NCBI RefSeq assembly: GCF_014107495.1
Contig: NZ_CP041969.1
Location: forward strand, 5,319,501-5,383,500
Source of the DNA: Cohnella cholangitidis
Lineage (GTDB): Bacteria > Bacillota > Bacilli > Paenibacillales > Paenibacillaceae
Direction: 5' to 3'
Length of the DNA stretch: 64,000 bases
Made by a program: the position numbers and the translations under genes. Position 1 is the stretch's first letter. The number at the start of each line of letters is the position of its first letter. Below, piece after piece: positions 1 through 8,420 of this stretch. The notes under the pieces were generated by a model. The model saw only the letters and a program-made list of their open reading frames with translations, was not told the origin of the DNA and did not search any database.

Positions 1-203
1 GCAGCAGGGACGCTGCGAGCCTGCAAATGGGAGACGTGCTGGCCGACGGGCTCGGAGTGGATTCGGTCCGGTTTTTGGAGCTGCTGGCCGTGATCGAAGA
101 GGAGTTCCGCTTCGACTTGGGCGTGGACGATATTCGTCCCGAGTTATTCCGTACCGTACGATCGGTCGTCTATTTCGTGAAGGAAAGGATTAACCGCGAA
201 TGA
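1..203 (+). CDS. acyl carrier protein, partial (5' end outside window)
   Basis: Reading the frame that ends with TGA at 201-203 gives 66 residues with the carrier-protein signature LGVDSVRFLELL. The Ser of DSV (about residue 20 of the visible part) is the expected 4'-phosphopantetheine site, and an acidic helix (VIEEEF) follows as in ACPs. The protein would hold an acyl or aryl group as a thioester for the enzymes encoded downstream. The stop overlaps the next start as ATGA, so the two genes are translationally coupled. By position and neighbours it would be the AsbD counterpart; this is inference. The N-terminus lies upstream of base 1. Confidence 0.85.
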   Translation, partial: SRDAASLQMGDVLADGLGVDSVRFLELLAVIEEEFRFDLGVDDIRPELFRTVRSVVYFVKERINRE

Positions 204-1339
204 TTCCGCCCGGTTCGAAAAGAAGATTGGATGAGCTAGCCCGCGAGCTGGCAGATAAATACCCTTACTATCGTCAAAAGTCTAACGGCATCATTCGCTT
301 CGAGAATTTGCCGATCGTTGATAAATCCATCATTAACGAGAACCGGCGCTCGTTCGAACTTCCGGTTTCCGATACCTTGCTCGAATCTTTCACGTCCGGC
401 AGCACGGGTGTTCCGTTCCGCTGCTCGAAGTCGAAGGAGGAGCAATTAAAGCTGTCGATGGCGATTCATCGCCATCGGCGCAAGCGGGGATTGCCTTTGC
501 GATATCGTTCGGTGCTTTTGGGCAATTCCTTGGTCGCAAGCGAAAGGATGGTCGCCCATTATGCGCATCAGATCGCTAGAGAATCCCCCCACATGATTCA
601 AGGGCGCTGTTCGGCATTGTACAAGGTAGCGGAATATATGGCGGGCAACGGGATTCCCGTCCCCGGAAGCTTGCTCTTCGCGCAAAATTGGGGGGAAATC
701 TTGCATCCGGCGCAGCAGAAGAGGATCGAGGAAGTGTTTAAGGTTCCCGTTCTGAATTATTACGGCATGGAAGAGATGTGGCTGATCGCGTTCTCGAACG
801 ACCGGGGCCAGCTGGAGATCGACGAACAGGTCGTACATGTCGAAGCGGTCGATCCCACGACCGGTACGCCGTTGCCGGAAGGAGAAATCGGAGATCTTCT
901 CATTACTTCTCTCGTGATGAAAAGTATGGTTTTCATTCGATACCGCACGGGGGACATTGGGCGCGTATTTCGAGATCCCGCGTCCGGTACGCGATTGCTG
1001 GAGCTGCTTCCCTTCCGTTCGTCCCAGATCAAATTGAAGGATAGAACGGTAGACGCCTCGATCTTTCGATATTTCGACGATTTCTACCGGCAGATGGCAA
1101 TGGAAATGGACGTGAAGCAATTCCAGATGGTTCAGCGATCGTATACGTCGTTCCGGTTATACATCGTCTCCGGCGACGTGTCCGAAGACATGTTAACGGC
1201 AGCGGCAACGCGGCTGGAAACCCTCTTGAGGCAATGCCTTTTTACGGAAGACTTGACCATCGGGATCGAGCGGGTTCCGTCTATCGATCCCCATCCCGTC
1301 AGCGGCAAGTTTCAACCGTTTATCAGTCTTGTTTCTTAG
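200..1339 (+). CDS. short adenylate-forming ligase, PaaK/CapK type (AsbC-like)
   Basis: This 379-residue protein has the adenylation-domain core: TSGSTGVP (A3 phosphate loop, about residue 75), YYGMEE (A5) and RYRTGDIGR (A8). It is shorter than phenylacetate-CoA ligases, as is usual for CapK-type ligases that load carrier proteins. It should activate a carboxylic acid with ATP and pass it to an adjacent ACP. Because an AsbF-type 3-dehydroshikimate dehydratase follows, 3,4-dihydroxybenzoate is the likeliest substrate, as for AsbC in petrobactin synthesis, but no substrate-pocket residues were compared. The start overlaps the upstream ACP stop. An amino-acid substrate, as for BtrJ, remains possible. 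Confidence 0.75.
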   Translation: MIPPGSKRRLDELARELADKYPYYRQKSNGIIRFENLPIVDKSIINENRRSFELPVSDTLLESFTSGSTGVPFRCSKSKEEQLKLSMAIHRHRRKRGLPLRYRSVLLGNSLVASERMVAHYAHQIARESPHMIQGRCSALYKVAEYMAGNGIPVPGSLLFAQNWGEILHPAQQKRIEEVFKVPVLNYYGMEEMWLIAFSNDRGQLEIDEQVVHVEAVDPTTGTPLPEGEIGDLLITSLVMKSMVFIRYRTGDIGRVFRDPASGTRLLELLPFRSSQIKLKDRTVDASIFRYFDDFYRQMAMEMDVKQFQMVQRSYTSFRLYIVSGDVSEDMLTAAATRLETLLRQCLFTEDLTIGIERVPSIDPHPVSGKFQPFISLVS

Positions 1340-1357
1340 AAAGGGGGAGATAGGCGA

Positions 1358-2326
1358 ATGAATTTGCAATCGCAAGCAACTTCGGGCGACATCAAGAAGT
1401 TGGCGGCGGTGGAATGCGTAGCATCGTGTCTGATGACGGGACTGCATATTAGCGGATTGGACTATCGTTATTTCCTGCTAGGTCACTGGAATCTGGTTTA
1501 TTACGAGAATACGCTGATGCCGGACAATAACATGACCGACCTCAATCTTGAATACGCGTACGGCATCGAGATGAGGCAATGCACGGGAAGGGCGCCGGAC
1601 ATCGTCTCATTGCTGCAGAGCGGGGGGTGGGTTCTCCTAGCGTGCCGCGCGTCCCGTCTTTCCTTTTTCCCGGGCAACCTGCTTGGGCTCGAGTCGCATC
1701 AGTTTCTTCACTTTATTCTCGTATACGGTTACCGAAGCGCTACGGATACTTTCTCGGTTATCGATCCGATCGCGGATTTCATAGGCGAAATGAACGAGCG
1801 CGAGCTGTTGGCGGCTGCCGTAGAAGAAGGGCAATTGAACTATTATGCGTGCATTCCTTCAAGCAAAGGAGACCTCCCTTCCGCTAAGGCCATCTTCTAT
1901 CGGGAAGCCGCGGATAATCTGATGAAATATGAGCGGGGCGCCGGGCAAACCGGACGCGAAGCGTTCCGTCTGTTCGCCCAAGACGTTGCCGATAGCGCAA
2001 GCATGACGCAGCAATACCGCGCGGCTTGGATCGAGCGCAACAACATTACCCTATCGTCGATCGTGAAAGCCCGCGAGAGGGTGTGGCAATGCTTCCGCGA
2101 GCTCGATCTGATGACCGAGGACGAAATGGCGCAGGGCGATGCGTATTTGGACGAGATCGCGAAGGGGTGGACGGCCGTTAATTTCGCGCTCGTAAAGTTG
2201 AAGAGAAGTCCGCAAAATCCCGAGTTAACGGCCGCCATACAACGGTTGTTGGAAAAGAACGCGACGTTAGAGCTGGAATGCCTCAGGTTCATTAACGGAA
2301 AGGGTCGTGAACGGGTTGCGCTATAA
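1358..2326 (+). CDS. AsbE/BtrH-like cysteine acyltransferase
   Basis: The protein has 322 residues and begins at ATG after AAGGGGGAG. It shows a BtrH-type (papain-like) triad pattern: VECVASC near the N-terminus (Cys20, Cys24), HFILVYGY (His118) and VIDP (Asp136), followed by a helical C-terminal half. BtrH moves an acyl group from a carrier protein to an amine, and AsbE condenses dihydroxybenzoyl-AsbD with a polyamine. Length and context, between an AsbC-like ligase and an AsbF-like dehydratase, favour the AsbE role. Family-level assignment is moderately secure; the acceptor is unknown. Confidence 0.65.
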   Translation: MNLQSQATSGDIKKLAAVECVASCLMTGLHISGLDYRYFLLGHWNLVYYENTLMPDNNMTDLNLEYAYGIEMRQCTGRAPDIVSLLQSGGWVLLACRASRLSFFPGNLLGLESHQFLHFILVYGYRSATDTFSVIDPIADFIGEMNERELLAAAVEEGQLNYYACIPSSKGDLPSAKAIFYREAADNLMKYERGAGQTGREAFRLFAQDVADSASMTQQYRAAWIERNNITLSSIVKARERVWQCFRELDLMTEDEMAQGDAYLDEIAKGWTAVNFALVKLKRSPQNPELTAAIQRLLEKNATLELECLRFINGKGRERVAL

Positions 2327-3154
2327 CGTTTGCTCCATTTCCTTTCGCCATGAGCTGGTTTCCTTTCGGGACCTTGTCGGTTTCGCGCAACGGACGGGCT
2401 TCTCCGGAATCGAGCTATGGGGCATCCATGCAGAATCTCTCTACCGCAGCAACCCGTTGGACTTGGCGCGCATGGTCAAGGAGATGCGGCATCGGGGATA
2501 GCCGTATCGATGATCAGCGATTACGTGGACCTCGCCGCGGGAGAAGAGTCGTTCATCGGGGCGAAATTGAAATGGGCTCGCTTGATCTCGTTGGCCCGAT
2601 TGTTCGAAACGAACAAAATTCGCATATTCGCCGGCAATCGGCCAAGCGGTTCGGCCACCGAGCAAGATTGGGAGACGTGTACGGGTTATGTAAGGGAATT
2701 GGCCCGAACGGCGGCCGAGTACGGGATTTATACGATTATCGAGACGCACCCCAACACGTTCGCCGACGGATTGGCGTCCACGCTCCGGTTGATCCGTCAA
2801 ACGGAACACGACTTTCTCGGCATCAACTTAGATATCCTGCATTTATGGGAAGCGGGCTGCGAACCGCTCGCGGCGATGAGGGAGCTCGAACCGTGGACGA
2901 TGAATTATCATCTGAAGAACGTGCGGTCGCGAGACAAGCTGCAAGTGTTCGATCCGAGCAACGTCTATTCGCCAAGCGGAAGCCGGGAGGGAATGGTTTC
3001 CCTTGCGGAAGGCGCCGTCGATTTCGTTCCGGTCATTCGCGCATTGCGGCAAGCCCGATACGCCCATTCCGCGTCGCTGGAATGGTTTGGCCAAGAGCCT
3101 TATCGATTTTTGAGGAATGAACTTCAGTGGCTGTTAAAGCTAACCGACGATTAG
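2307..3154 (+). pseudogene. asbF: AsbF-like 3-dehydroshikimate dehydratase, frameshifted
   Basis: Two frames together make one protein that strongly resembles Bacillus AsbF, a xylose-isomerase-like TIM barrel that converts 3-dehydroshikimate to 3,4-dihydroxybenzoate. The first part (GTG 2307 to TAG 2499-2501) carries SISFRHELVSF and GIELWGIHA. The second part (in frame from 2498) carries MISDYVDL, ETHPNTFAD, NLDILHLWEAG and ASLEWFG, which hold the metal-binding Glu, Asp and His residues. One extra G in the run at 2494-2497 would join the parts exactly. The start overlaps the end of the preceding gene. This is either a real one-base deletion that inactivates the gene or a sequencing error in the G run. 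Confidence 0.8.
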
Positions 3155-3178
3155 GCGGTAACAAAGGAGCCCGGTGTG

Positions 3179-4051
3179 ATGGAAGTCGTACGATTGAGGA
3201 CCGACATATACAAATTCGTCATGAAGCTGATCGTCAAATCGCTTTATAAACCTAAGCTGCTCAGAACGAAAGAAATCATCGGATTCGTCATGGAACCGAT
3301 GGATTATTGGCGGATTCAGGAGATTCCTCAAGCGCTGAGCTATATTAGGCTCAAAGGGGGAGAGAAGGTTCTGGATATCGGCAGCCCGAAGCTATCCTCC
3401 CTGTACTTGGCTTCGACAAGCCGATCGGACATTCATTCGACGGATCTGCTGGACTATTTTATTCCGGATTACGAGAATATCAAAAAGCACCTGAACCTGG
3501 AAAACCTCATTAACGATACGGCAGACGCAACGAAATTGAAATACGAGAACGGGGAGTTCGACTATGTCTTCTCCATTTCCGTGATCGAGCATATTTTCAG
3601 CGACGATATCGCCATGAAGGAAATCGCGCGGGTACTAAAGCCCGGCGGGCTTGCGATCTTCACGCTTCCGTTCCATTCCGATGCCGTCGACGAATATCAT
3701 GACGCGCCATATTGGTCGGAAGAGAAGGGGAAGGTGTTCTACCAGCACCGATATAACAAGGAAACGCTGGAGCAACGGATCATCGTTCCGTCCGGACTGC
3801 GAACGAAAGAAATCAAGTATTTCGCGGAAAGGCCGATCGGAGAATTAAAACTCGTCGACGGGGTGCTGACGGAGAATATTCATCACGTCAAGAAATACAC
3901 GGAGTTTTTCAAAAAGATCAAGATCCCGTTCGTGTCCAGCCTCATTTCCTTGCATTACTGGCGAAAATATCAATACGATATCCAGAATCCGGATCAGAAT
4001 ACGAGATGTATTTTGCTGGTGTTGGAGAAAGCGGGGAACGAACCGTGCTGA
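3179..4051 (+). CDS. SAM-dependent class I methyltransferase
   Basis: The 290-residue protein has the Rossmann methyltransferase motifs VLDIGS (motif I, SAM binding), FDYVFSISVIEHI and a post-motif region LKPGGLAIFTLPF, typical of the Methyltransf_11 type. ATG 3179 lies 9 nt after GGAG; a GTG three bases earlier is also possible. It sits inside the operon between the AsbF-like and BtrH-like genes. It could O-methylate the catechol or N-methylate an intermediate; Bacillus asb operons have no such gene. The substrate cannot be read from the sequence. Confidence 0.75.
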   Translation: MEVVRLRTDIYKFVMKLIVKSLYKPKLLRTKEIIGFVMEPMDYWRIQEIPQALSYIRLKGGEKVLDIGSPKLSSLYLASTSRSDIHSTDLLDYFIPDYENIKKHLNLENLINDTADATKLKYENGEFDYVFSISVIEHIFSDDIAMKEIARVLKPGGLAIFTLPFHSDAVDEYHDAPYWSEEKGKVFYQHRYNKETLEQRIIVPSGLRTKEIKYFAERPIGELKLVDGVLTENIHHVKKYTEFFKKIKIPFVSSLISLHYWRKYQYDIQNPDQNTRCILLVLEKAGNEPC

Positions 4052-5514
4052 AACTGGACATTACTCCCATTCATCTGTTCGGGGCTACCTGTTACGAGGA
4101 TACGATCATAACGGTCGCCAACTGGTGGGATTTGGAATACCTATTAGGCTTTATGGAGAGTTGGAGGTTCGAATACAGAAGACGGGAAGACGAAGCCGAT
4201 GAGAAGCTCGGCGACCGGATCCGGTATTCGACGACCTATGAAGTGAACCGTTTCCGGGATTCCGTCGGCATCGAGGTCAAAGCGCTCAGGTACGCGCATT
4301 TCGATGAGGCGATCGCGAAGATCAAGGAGGAGATCGCCGACAGGAAACCGGTCGCTATTTATATCGACGGTTTCTGGGCGCCATGGGATCACATCTATCA
4401 AAAAGAACATTTCCTTTATCACGCCTGTATCGCGATCGGATTCGACGAATCGAACGACAACCTGATTTGCATCGATCCGTTCCATGGCATTTTTCACGAA
4501 TTGGAGCTTCCGCTTGATCATTATCGGAAGGGCTTCGGTTCTACTCTTCTCGTCTTTTCCCGATCTCTTTCGTCCGATGCGGCCTCGCAATCGAATTGGC
4601 GCGATTCCTTAAGCCGGACGATCGCGACGCTGCGCGGAGAGGGGCAAAGCCCAAGCCAAAGCAGTTTTAAGGCGTTAGAGTCGTTCGCCGACGATATCGA
4701 GAACGACATGGATCTTACGAAGGAGTTCGACGACATCAACAGCATATGGAAGTCTTCCTTGTATTTAAGCATCGAGACGGCCATTATGGGCAGAGTGAAG
4801 TTTCTGAACGTCATCCATCATCTCGCCGTCAAGCATAATGACGAGGAACTGCATGCCTTTCACGACCGTTTCGAGGTCGGAATCAACAAGTGGCAAGTAT
4901 TCAAGAACAAGCTGTTGAAAAGCTACATGACGAAAAATACGGGAGCGAACGCCTCGTTAGCGAAATTGGTGAGAGAGCAAGCGAAGCTGGAACGGCAATT
5001 AGCCGAAGAGCTTGAGGACATCGTCTCCGGGTCAACCGCATCCGTACGCGATCCGTCGCTAGGTTGCGAAGATTTGGCGTTAAGCGCGGTCGTAACCGCT
5101 TCATCGTCGGAAGTCAGATACCCCGCCTCGAATATTAACGATGGACTGTTCTACACGGAATGGCGGGCGGAAGGCGAAACGAATTCGGCATGGGTGAAGT
5201 TGGAATGGGAAAGCGCGCGAACGGTAAATCGAATCGTGATCAGGGATTCGCCGAACCAATACATGAACCTTAACGGCGGCCGGTTAATCTTCAGCAGCGG
5301 CTATTCCGTCGAAGCAGAGGGTATTCCGACCGACGGGACTCCCAAAGACGTCCGGTTCCCCGCGCAGAAAGCGACCTGGGTCATGTTCCATACGACGGGC
5401 TGCGCGGGAAGTTCCGATCGCGAAGCGGGAATCGAAGGATTGGGCGTGAGCGCCTGCATCAACCAGATCAAAGCGTTTTACGATGTTCCGCAGACGGGAG
5501 GGAATTCGGTTTGA
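4045..5514 (+). CDS. BtrH-like transferase with C-terminal discoidin-like domain
   Basis: A GTG at 4045 overlapping the previous stop is preferred over the ATG at 4006, which lies inside the upstream gene; it gives 489 residues. The N-terminal third has a BtrH-type triad: FGATCYED (Cys16), YHACIAIGFD (His126) and CIDP (Asp144). A helical, coiled-coil-rich middle follows. The last 140 or so residues (LSAVVTASSSE, NINDGLFYTEW, WVKLEWESARTVNRIVIRD) look like an F5/8 type C (discoidin) galactose-binding domain. Such a fusion could help bind a glycosylated acceptor or membrane. It probably transfers an acyl group from a carrier protein; the acceptor is unknown. Confidence 0.6.
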   Translation: MLKLDITPIHLFGATCYEDTIITVANWWDLEYLLGFMESWRFEYRRREDEADEKLGDRIRYSTTYEVNRFRDSVGIEVKALRYAHFDEAIAKIKEEIADRKPVAIYIDGFWAPWDHIYQKEHFLYHACIAIGFDESNDNLICIDPFHGIFHELELPLDHYRKGFGSTLLVFSRSLSSDAASQSNWRDSLSRTIATLRGEGQSPSQSSFKALESFADDIENDMDLTKEFDDINSIWKSSLYLSIETAIMGRVKFLNVIHHLAVKHNDEELHAFHDRFEVGINKWQVFKNKLLKSYMTKNTGANASLAKLVREQAKLERQLAEELEDIVSGSTASVRDPSLGCEDLALSAVVTASSSEVRYPASNINDGLFYTEWRAEGETNSAWVKLEWESARTVNRIVIRDSPNQYMNLNGGRLIFSSGYSVEAEGIPTDGTPKDVRFPAQKATWVMFHTTGCAGSSDREAGIEGLGVSACINQIKAFYDVPQTGGNSV

Positions 5515-6542
5515 AACGGAACAAGCTGTTCCTTAACCCTTCGCCTTCCATATGCGGTTACGCGTCGCATGCCAAGGCGCTTGCGATCCTTTCCGTGGAC
5601 GACGATTATTTGCCTTGGTATTACAGCAACTATATTCAAACCTGCTGCAAGAAAGACTTTTCCACGGAAGCCGGCGTGCCGTTCGACTTCTTCATCGCCG
5701 TGAAGAAGGATTACAATTATTATCTGAACAATCCTTGGTTGTTCTCGCAAGTGATACGGCGGGAGCTGCTATCCTGGTTATCCGGCGACGACTTGATCCG
5801 GTTCATCGTTCAATGCATCGACAACGGTTTTTACGTCGATCTGTTCATGAACGAATTTTATGTCCCTAATCGGGCTCCTTACCGGGAGAGGGACTATTAT
5901 CACGACAATTTGATCTTCGGCTACGATGCCGACAATGAAAGCTTTGATCTGTTCGGATTTAACGGCCGTTTTTTCGCGACATCCGTTCTCTCCTACGAGG
6001 AGTTTCTGGCCGCATACCGCTCTTGTCCGATAGAGAAGTTCTACAAATCCTTTTATTTGTACCACGTGGAGAAAATTCGAGGCGGTTCTCCCGACGAGAC
6101 TTATCAATTCGATGCGGGGTTCGTGGTCCAGTCGCTGCGGGACTATGTGAGATCAACGAATTCATCCGTTCACTTCGCGTATTTCAATAATCCGACCGCT
6201 TCCTTTGCTTACGGCCTGGATTGTTATGCCTCTTTGCACGCGAATTTGAGAGAAGAACCTCACCGGTACGACCTGAGACCGCTGCAAATTTTATACGAGC
6301 ATAAAAGCGCCATGGTTGAACGCTGCAAATATTTGTTCGACATCGGGCTGATCGGAGAAAAGGATTACGCCCAATTCGACAGGCGTTTCCGCGAACTGAG
6401 GAAGCAATCGGTCACGTTAAGGAACTTGCAGATTAAAAACAAGCTGAGCTCCAGAAACGATTTTTCGTTTTTATCAAGCCTGCTGGATATGCCGGAAATA
6501 GAAGAAAGGCTGTTGATCGATCTCATTCACGCGATTAAATAA
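5511..6542 (+). CDS. third BtrH-like protein of the cluster
   Basis: Translation starts at TTG 5511, overlapping the preceding stop by four bases, with GGGAGGG 8 nt upstream. The 343 residues contain YYHDNLIFGYD (His131) and SFDLFGF (Asp147), which match the His/Asp half of the BtrH-type pattern. No Cys occupies the usual spot (nearest are Cys15 and the pair 45-46), so catalysis may be altered or lost. Proteins of this kind often accompany carrier proteins in Paenibacillaceae clusters. It may be a condensing or release enzyme, or a non-catalytic partner of the two other BtrH-like proteins. Confidence 0.5.
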   Translation: MKRNKLFLNPSPSICGYASHAKALAILSVDDDYLPWYYSNYIQTCCKKDFSTEAGVPFDFFIAVKKDYNYYLNNPWLFSQVIRRELLSWLSGDDLIRFIVQCIDNGFYVDLFMNEFYVPNRAPYRERDYYHDNLIFGYDADNESFDLFGFNGRFFATSVLSYEEFLAAYRSCPIEKFYKSFYLYHVEKIRGGSPDETYQFDAGFVVQSLRDYVRSTNSSVHFAYFNNPTASFAYGLDCYASLHANLREEPHRYDLRPLQILYEHKSAMVERCKYLFDIGLIGEKDYAQFDRRFRELRKQSVTLRNLQIKNKLSSRNDFSFLSSLLDMPEIEERLLIDLIHAIK

Positions 6543-6554
6543 GGAGGCTGCGTT

Positions 6555-6797
6555 ATGAGCGACGCACAGGACAAAATTTTGGATATTATCAGCCGGGTCT
6601 GCAAGAAGGAACGGATGACGTTGTCTAAGGATACCGATATGGGCGATTTGGATTTCGATTCCATGACTTTCGTCGAAATCGTGCTTCTAATGGAAGAAGA
6701 GCTCGGATTAACGATTCCGGATAACGATCTCGCCCTGGAAAGCTTCAGAACCGTGGCCGACTTCGAGGCGGCGGCGGTCATATGGAAACAACGCTAG
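6555..6797 (+). CDS. acyl carrier protein
   Basis: An 80-residue ACP with the phosphopantetheine motif LDFDSMTFVEI (Ser about residue 35) and the acidic second helix MEEELGL. AAGGAGG stands at the usual distance before ATG 6555. It is the second carrier protein of the operon. The first ACP and ligase are seven kilobases upstream, so this one may hold a different building block or receive an intermediate. Its 3' end overlaps the phosphopantetheinyl transferase start by 16 bases, so the modifying enzyme is made together with its target. Confidence 0.9.
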   Translation: MSDAQDKILDIISRVCKKERMTLSKDTDMGDLDFDSMTFVEIVLLMEEELGLTIPDNDLALESFRTVADFEAAAVIWKQR

Positions 6798-7498
6798 AGG
6801 TTCAAGCCATAAAGTTAACGGACGAAATTGACGATGCCTTGTTCAACCGGCTTCTCGATTACTTAGACGGAACGAAAAGGGAAAGAATCGCGAAGCGCGG
6901 CAACCGGGAAGATGCCAAACGTACGTTGATCGGGGATTTGATGATGCGAAGGCAAATATCTAGCCGGCTAGGAATCGCGAATCGGGACATCGCCATGGCG
7001 TATAACGCATTCGGAAAACCGGTGCTTCCTCATTCGGAGGGGATCCACTTTAATGTCTCCCACTCCGGGGAATGGATCGTATGCGCATGCGACAATCGCG
7101 AAGTAGGCGTCGATGTGGAACAAGTTCGGCCGATGGAATTGAATATCGCCAGGAGATTTTTCCACCCGTCCGAATTCGCTCAGCTCATGGCGGTTGAAGA
7201 TTCTCGCAGGTTGGAGCTGTTTTTCAAGTTATGGACTTTGAAGGAAAGCTATATCAAGGCAATCGGTAAAGGGCTGTCGCGTCCGCTGAATACGTTCTCG
7301 TTCGATTTGACAAGCGGGGTTCCGACGCTAGATTCCGGCATTGGCGAAGACGAAGGGGATTATTACTGCAAACTGTACGATTGGGACCAACATTATCTAG
7401 TCGCCGTATGCTCGCGGTCCGCTCTCCTGCCCGACGCGATCGACAGGATGGAATTGGTTTCCTTTTGCCGCGAAGTTCTGGAGCATCCGGCGAATTGA
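6782..7498 (+). CDS. Sfp-type 4'-phosphopantetheinyl transferase
   Basis: The 238-residue protein has the Sfp/AcpT signatures: NVSHSGEWIVCA, VGVDVEQVRP (Mg-binding Asp and Glu) and WTLKESYIKAIGKGL. It moves phosphopantetheine from CoA to the carrier-protein serine and should activate both ACPs of this cluster. It overlaps the ACP gene and is the last gene of the operon; the next gene starts 85 bases later with its own ribosome-binding site. Confidence 0.93.
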   Translation: METTLEVQAIKLTDEIDDALFNRLLDYLDGTKRERIAKRGNREDAKRTLIGDLMMRRQISSRLGIANRDIAMAYNAFGKPVLPHSEGIHFNVSHSGEWIVCACDNREVGVDVEQVRPMELNIARRFFHPSEFAQLMAVEDSRRLELFFKLWTLKESYIKAIGKGLSRPLNTFSFDLTSGVPTLDSGIGEDEGDYYCKLYDWDQHYLVAVCSRSALLPDAIDRMELVSFCREVLEHPAN

Positions 7499-7583
7499 GC
7501 GGCATAAATTTTACCATTTAACTCCATACTGTGTGGAAGAGTCGAATGAATGACCGACCGTACATGATGGAGGTTTTGCAAAA

Positions 7584-8420
7584 ATGAACAGGAAGAAGAC
7601 AACGATCCGATTTACAATGGCGGTTATCCTGTGCGCGGGATTGCTGCGCGGGGCTAATCCGGCCCAAGCGGACGAATTGAACCCCTTAGAGGTGAACAGG
7701 TCGGCCAATTCCATATCCCGGCAAATAGCCGTCGTTATCGACGATTTCGGTAACGGAATGAAAGGGACGGAGCAAATGCTCGATCTGCCGATCAAGCTGA
7801 CGGTCGCCGTCATGCCTTTCCTCCCCACGACGAAGCGGGATGCGGAAGCAGCTCATCTTAAGGGCCATGACGTCATCGTCCATCTGCCGATGGAACCGGT
7901 CAGAGGCTTGCGAAGCTGGCTCGGCCCAGGCGCGATAACGACGGATCTGACGGACGAGGAAATCCGCAAACGGGTCGAAGCGGCGATTGCGGAAGTTCCT
8001 CACGCGATCGGGATGAACAACCATATGGGTTCCAAAGCGACGGCGGATAAGCGGGTCATGCGGGTCGTGCTGCAGGTATGCAAGGAAAAAGGGTTGTTTT
8101 TCCTCGATAGCCGCACTTCCTATAAAACCGTCGTTCCGAAGATCGCCGAAGAGGTAGGGGTTGCCACGCTGCATAACGATGTTTTCCTGGATGACGTCTA
8201 CACCCAGAACCACGTGCTGCATCAGATTTCCGTCGTAAAGAAATTTCTGACGAAGAACGAACGCTGCATCGTCATCGGACATGTCGGAGCGCCTGGTCTT
8301 CACACCTCCAAGGTGCTGAAGAATGTCATTCCGGAATTGCAAAGCAAAGCCGTATTCGTCAGATTGACGCAGCTGCTTCCGATGCCCGAGCCGTTCAATC
8401 AAGGGCAAATGGAAAAGTAA
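7584..8420 (+). CDS. divergent polysaccharide deacetylase family protein, secreted
   Basis: The 278 residues start with a signal peptide (basic start, hydrophobic stretch, likely cut after NPAQA near residue 29). The body has AVVIDDFGNG, VAVMPFLPTT, VIVHLPMEP, GMNNHMGS and VIGHVGAPG, the pattern of the divergent polysaccharide deacetylase family (PF04748, YibQ-like). The fold is that of carbohydrate esterase 4, but the activity of this subgroup is poorly defined. GGAGG precedes ATG 7584. Its 3' end overlaps that of the convergent amidase gene by 22 bases. Confidence 0.88.
   Translation: MNRKKTTIRFTMAVILCAGLLRGANPAQADELNPLEVNRSANSISRQIAVVIDDFGNGMKGTEQMLDLPIKLTVAVMPFLPTTKRDAEAAHLKGHDVIVHLPMEPVRGLRSWLGPGAITTDLTDEEIRKRVEAAIAEVPHAIGMNNHMGSKATADKRVMRVVLQVCKEKGLFFLDSRTSYKTVVPKIAEEVGVATLHNDVFLDDVYTQNHVLHQISVVKKFLTKNERCIVIGHVGAPGLHTSKVLKNVIPELQSKAVFVRLTQLLPMPEPFNQGQMEK

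Noticed and set aside
2490..2501. Programmed frameshift in the AsbF-like gene
   Set aside because: The zero-frame codons at the G run do not form an X-XXY-YYZ heptamer, so a lost base or sequencing error is more likely.
7686..8408. 240-codon open frame on the minus strand
   Set aside because: It is antisense to the polysaccharide deacetylase gene, whose motifs and signal peptide are clear.
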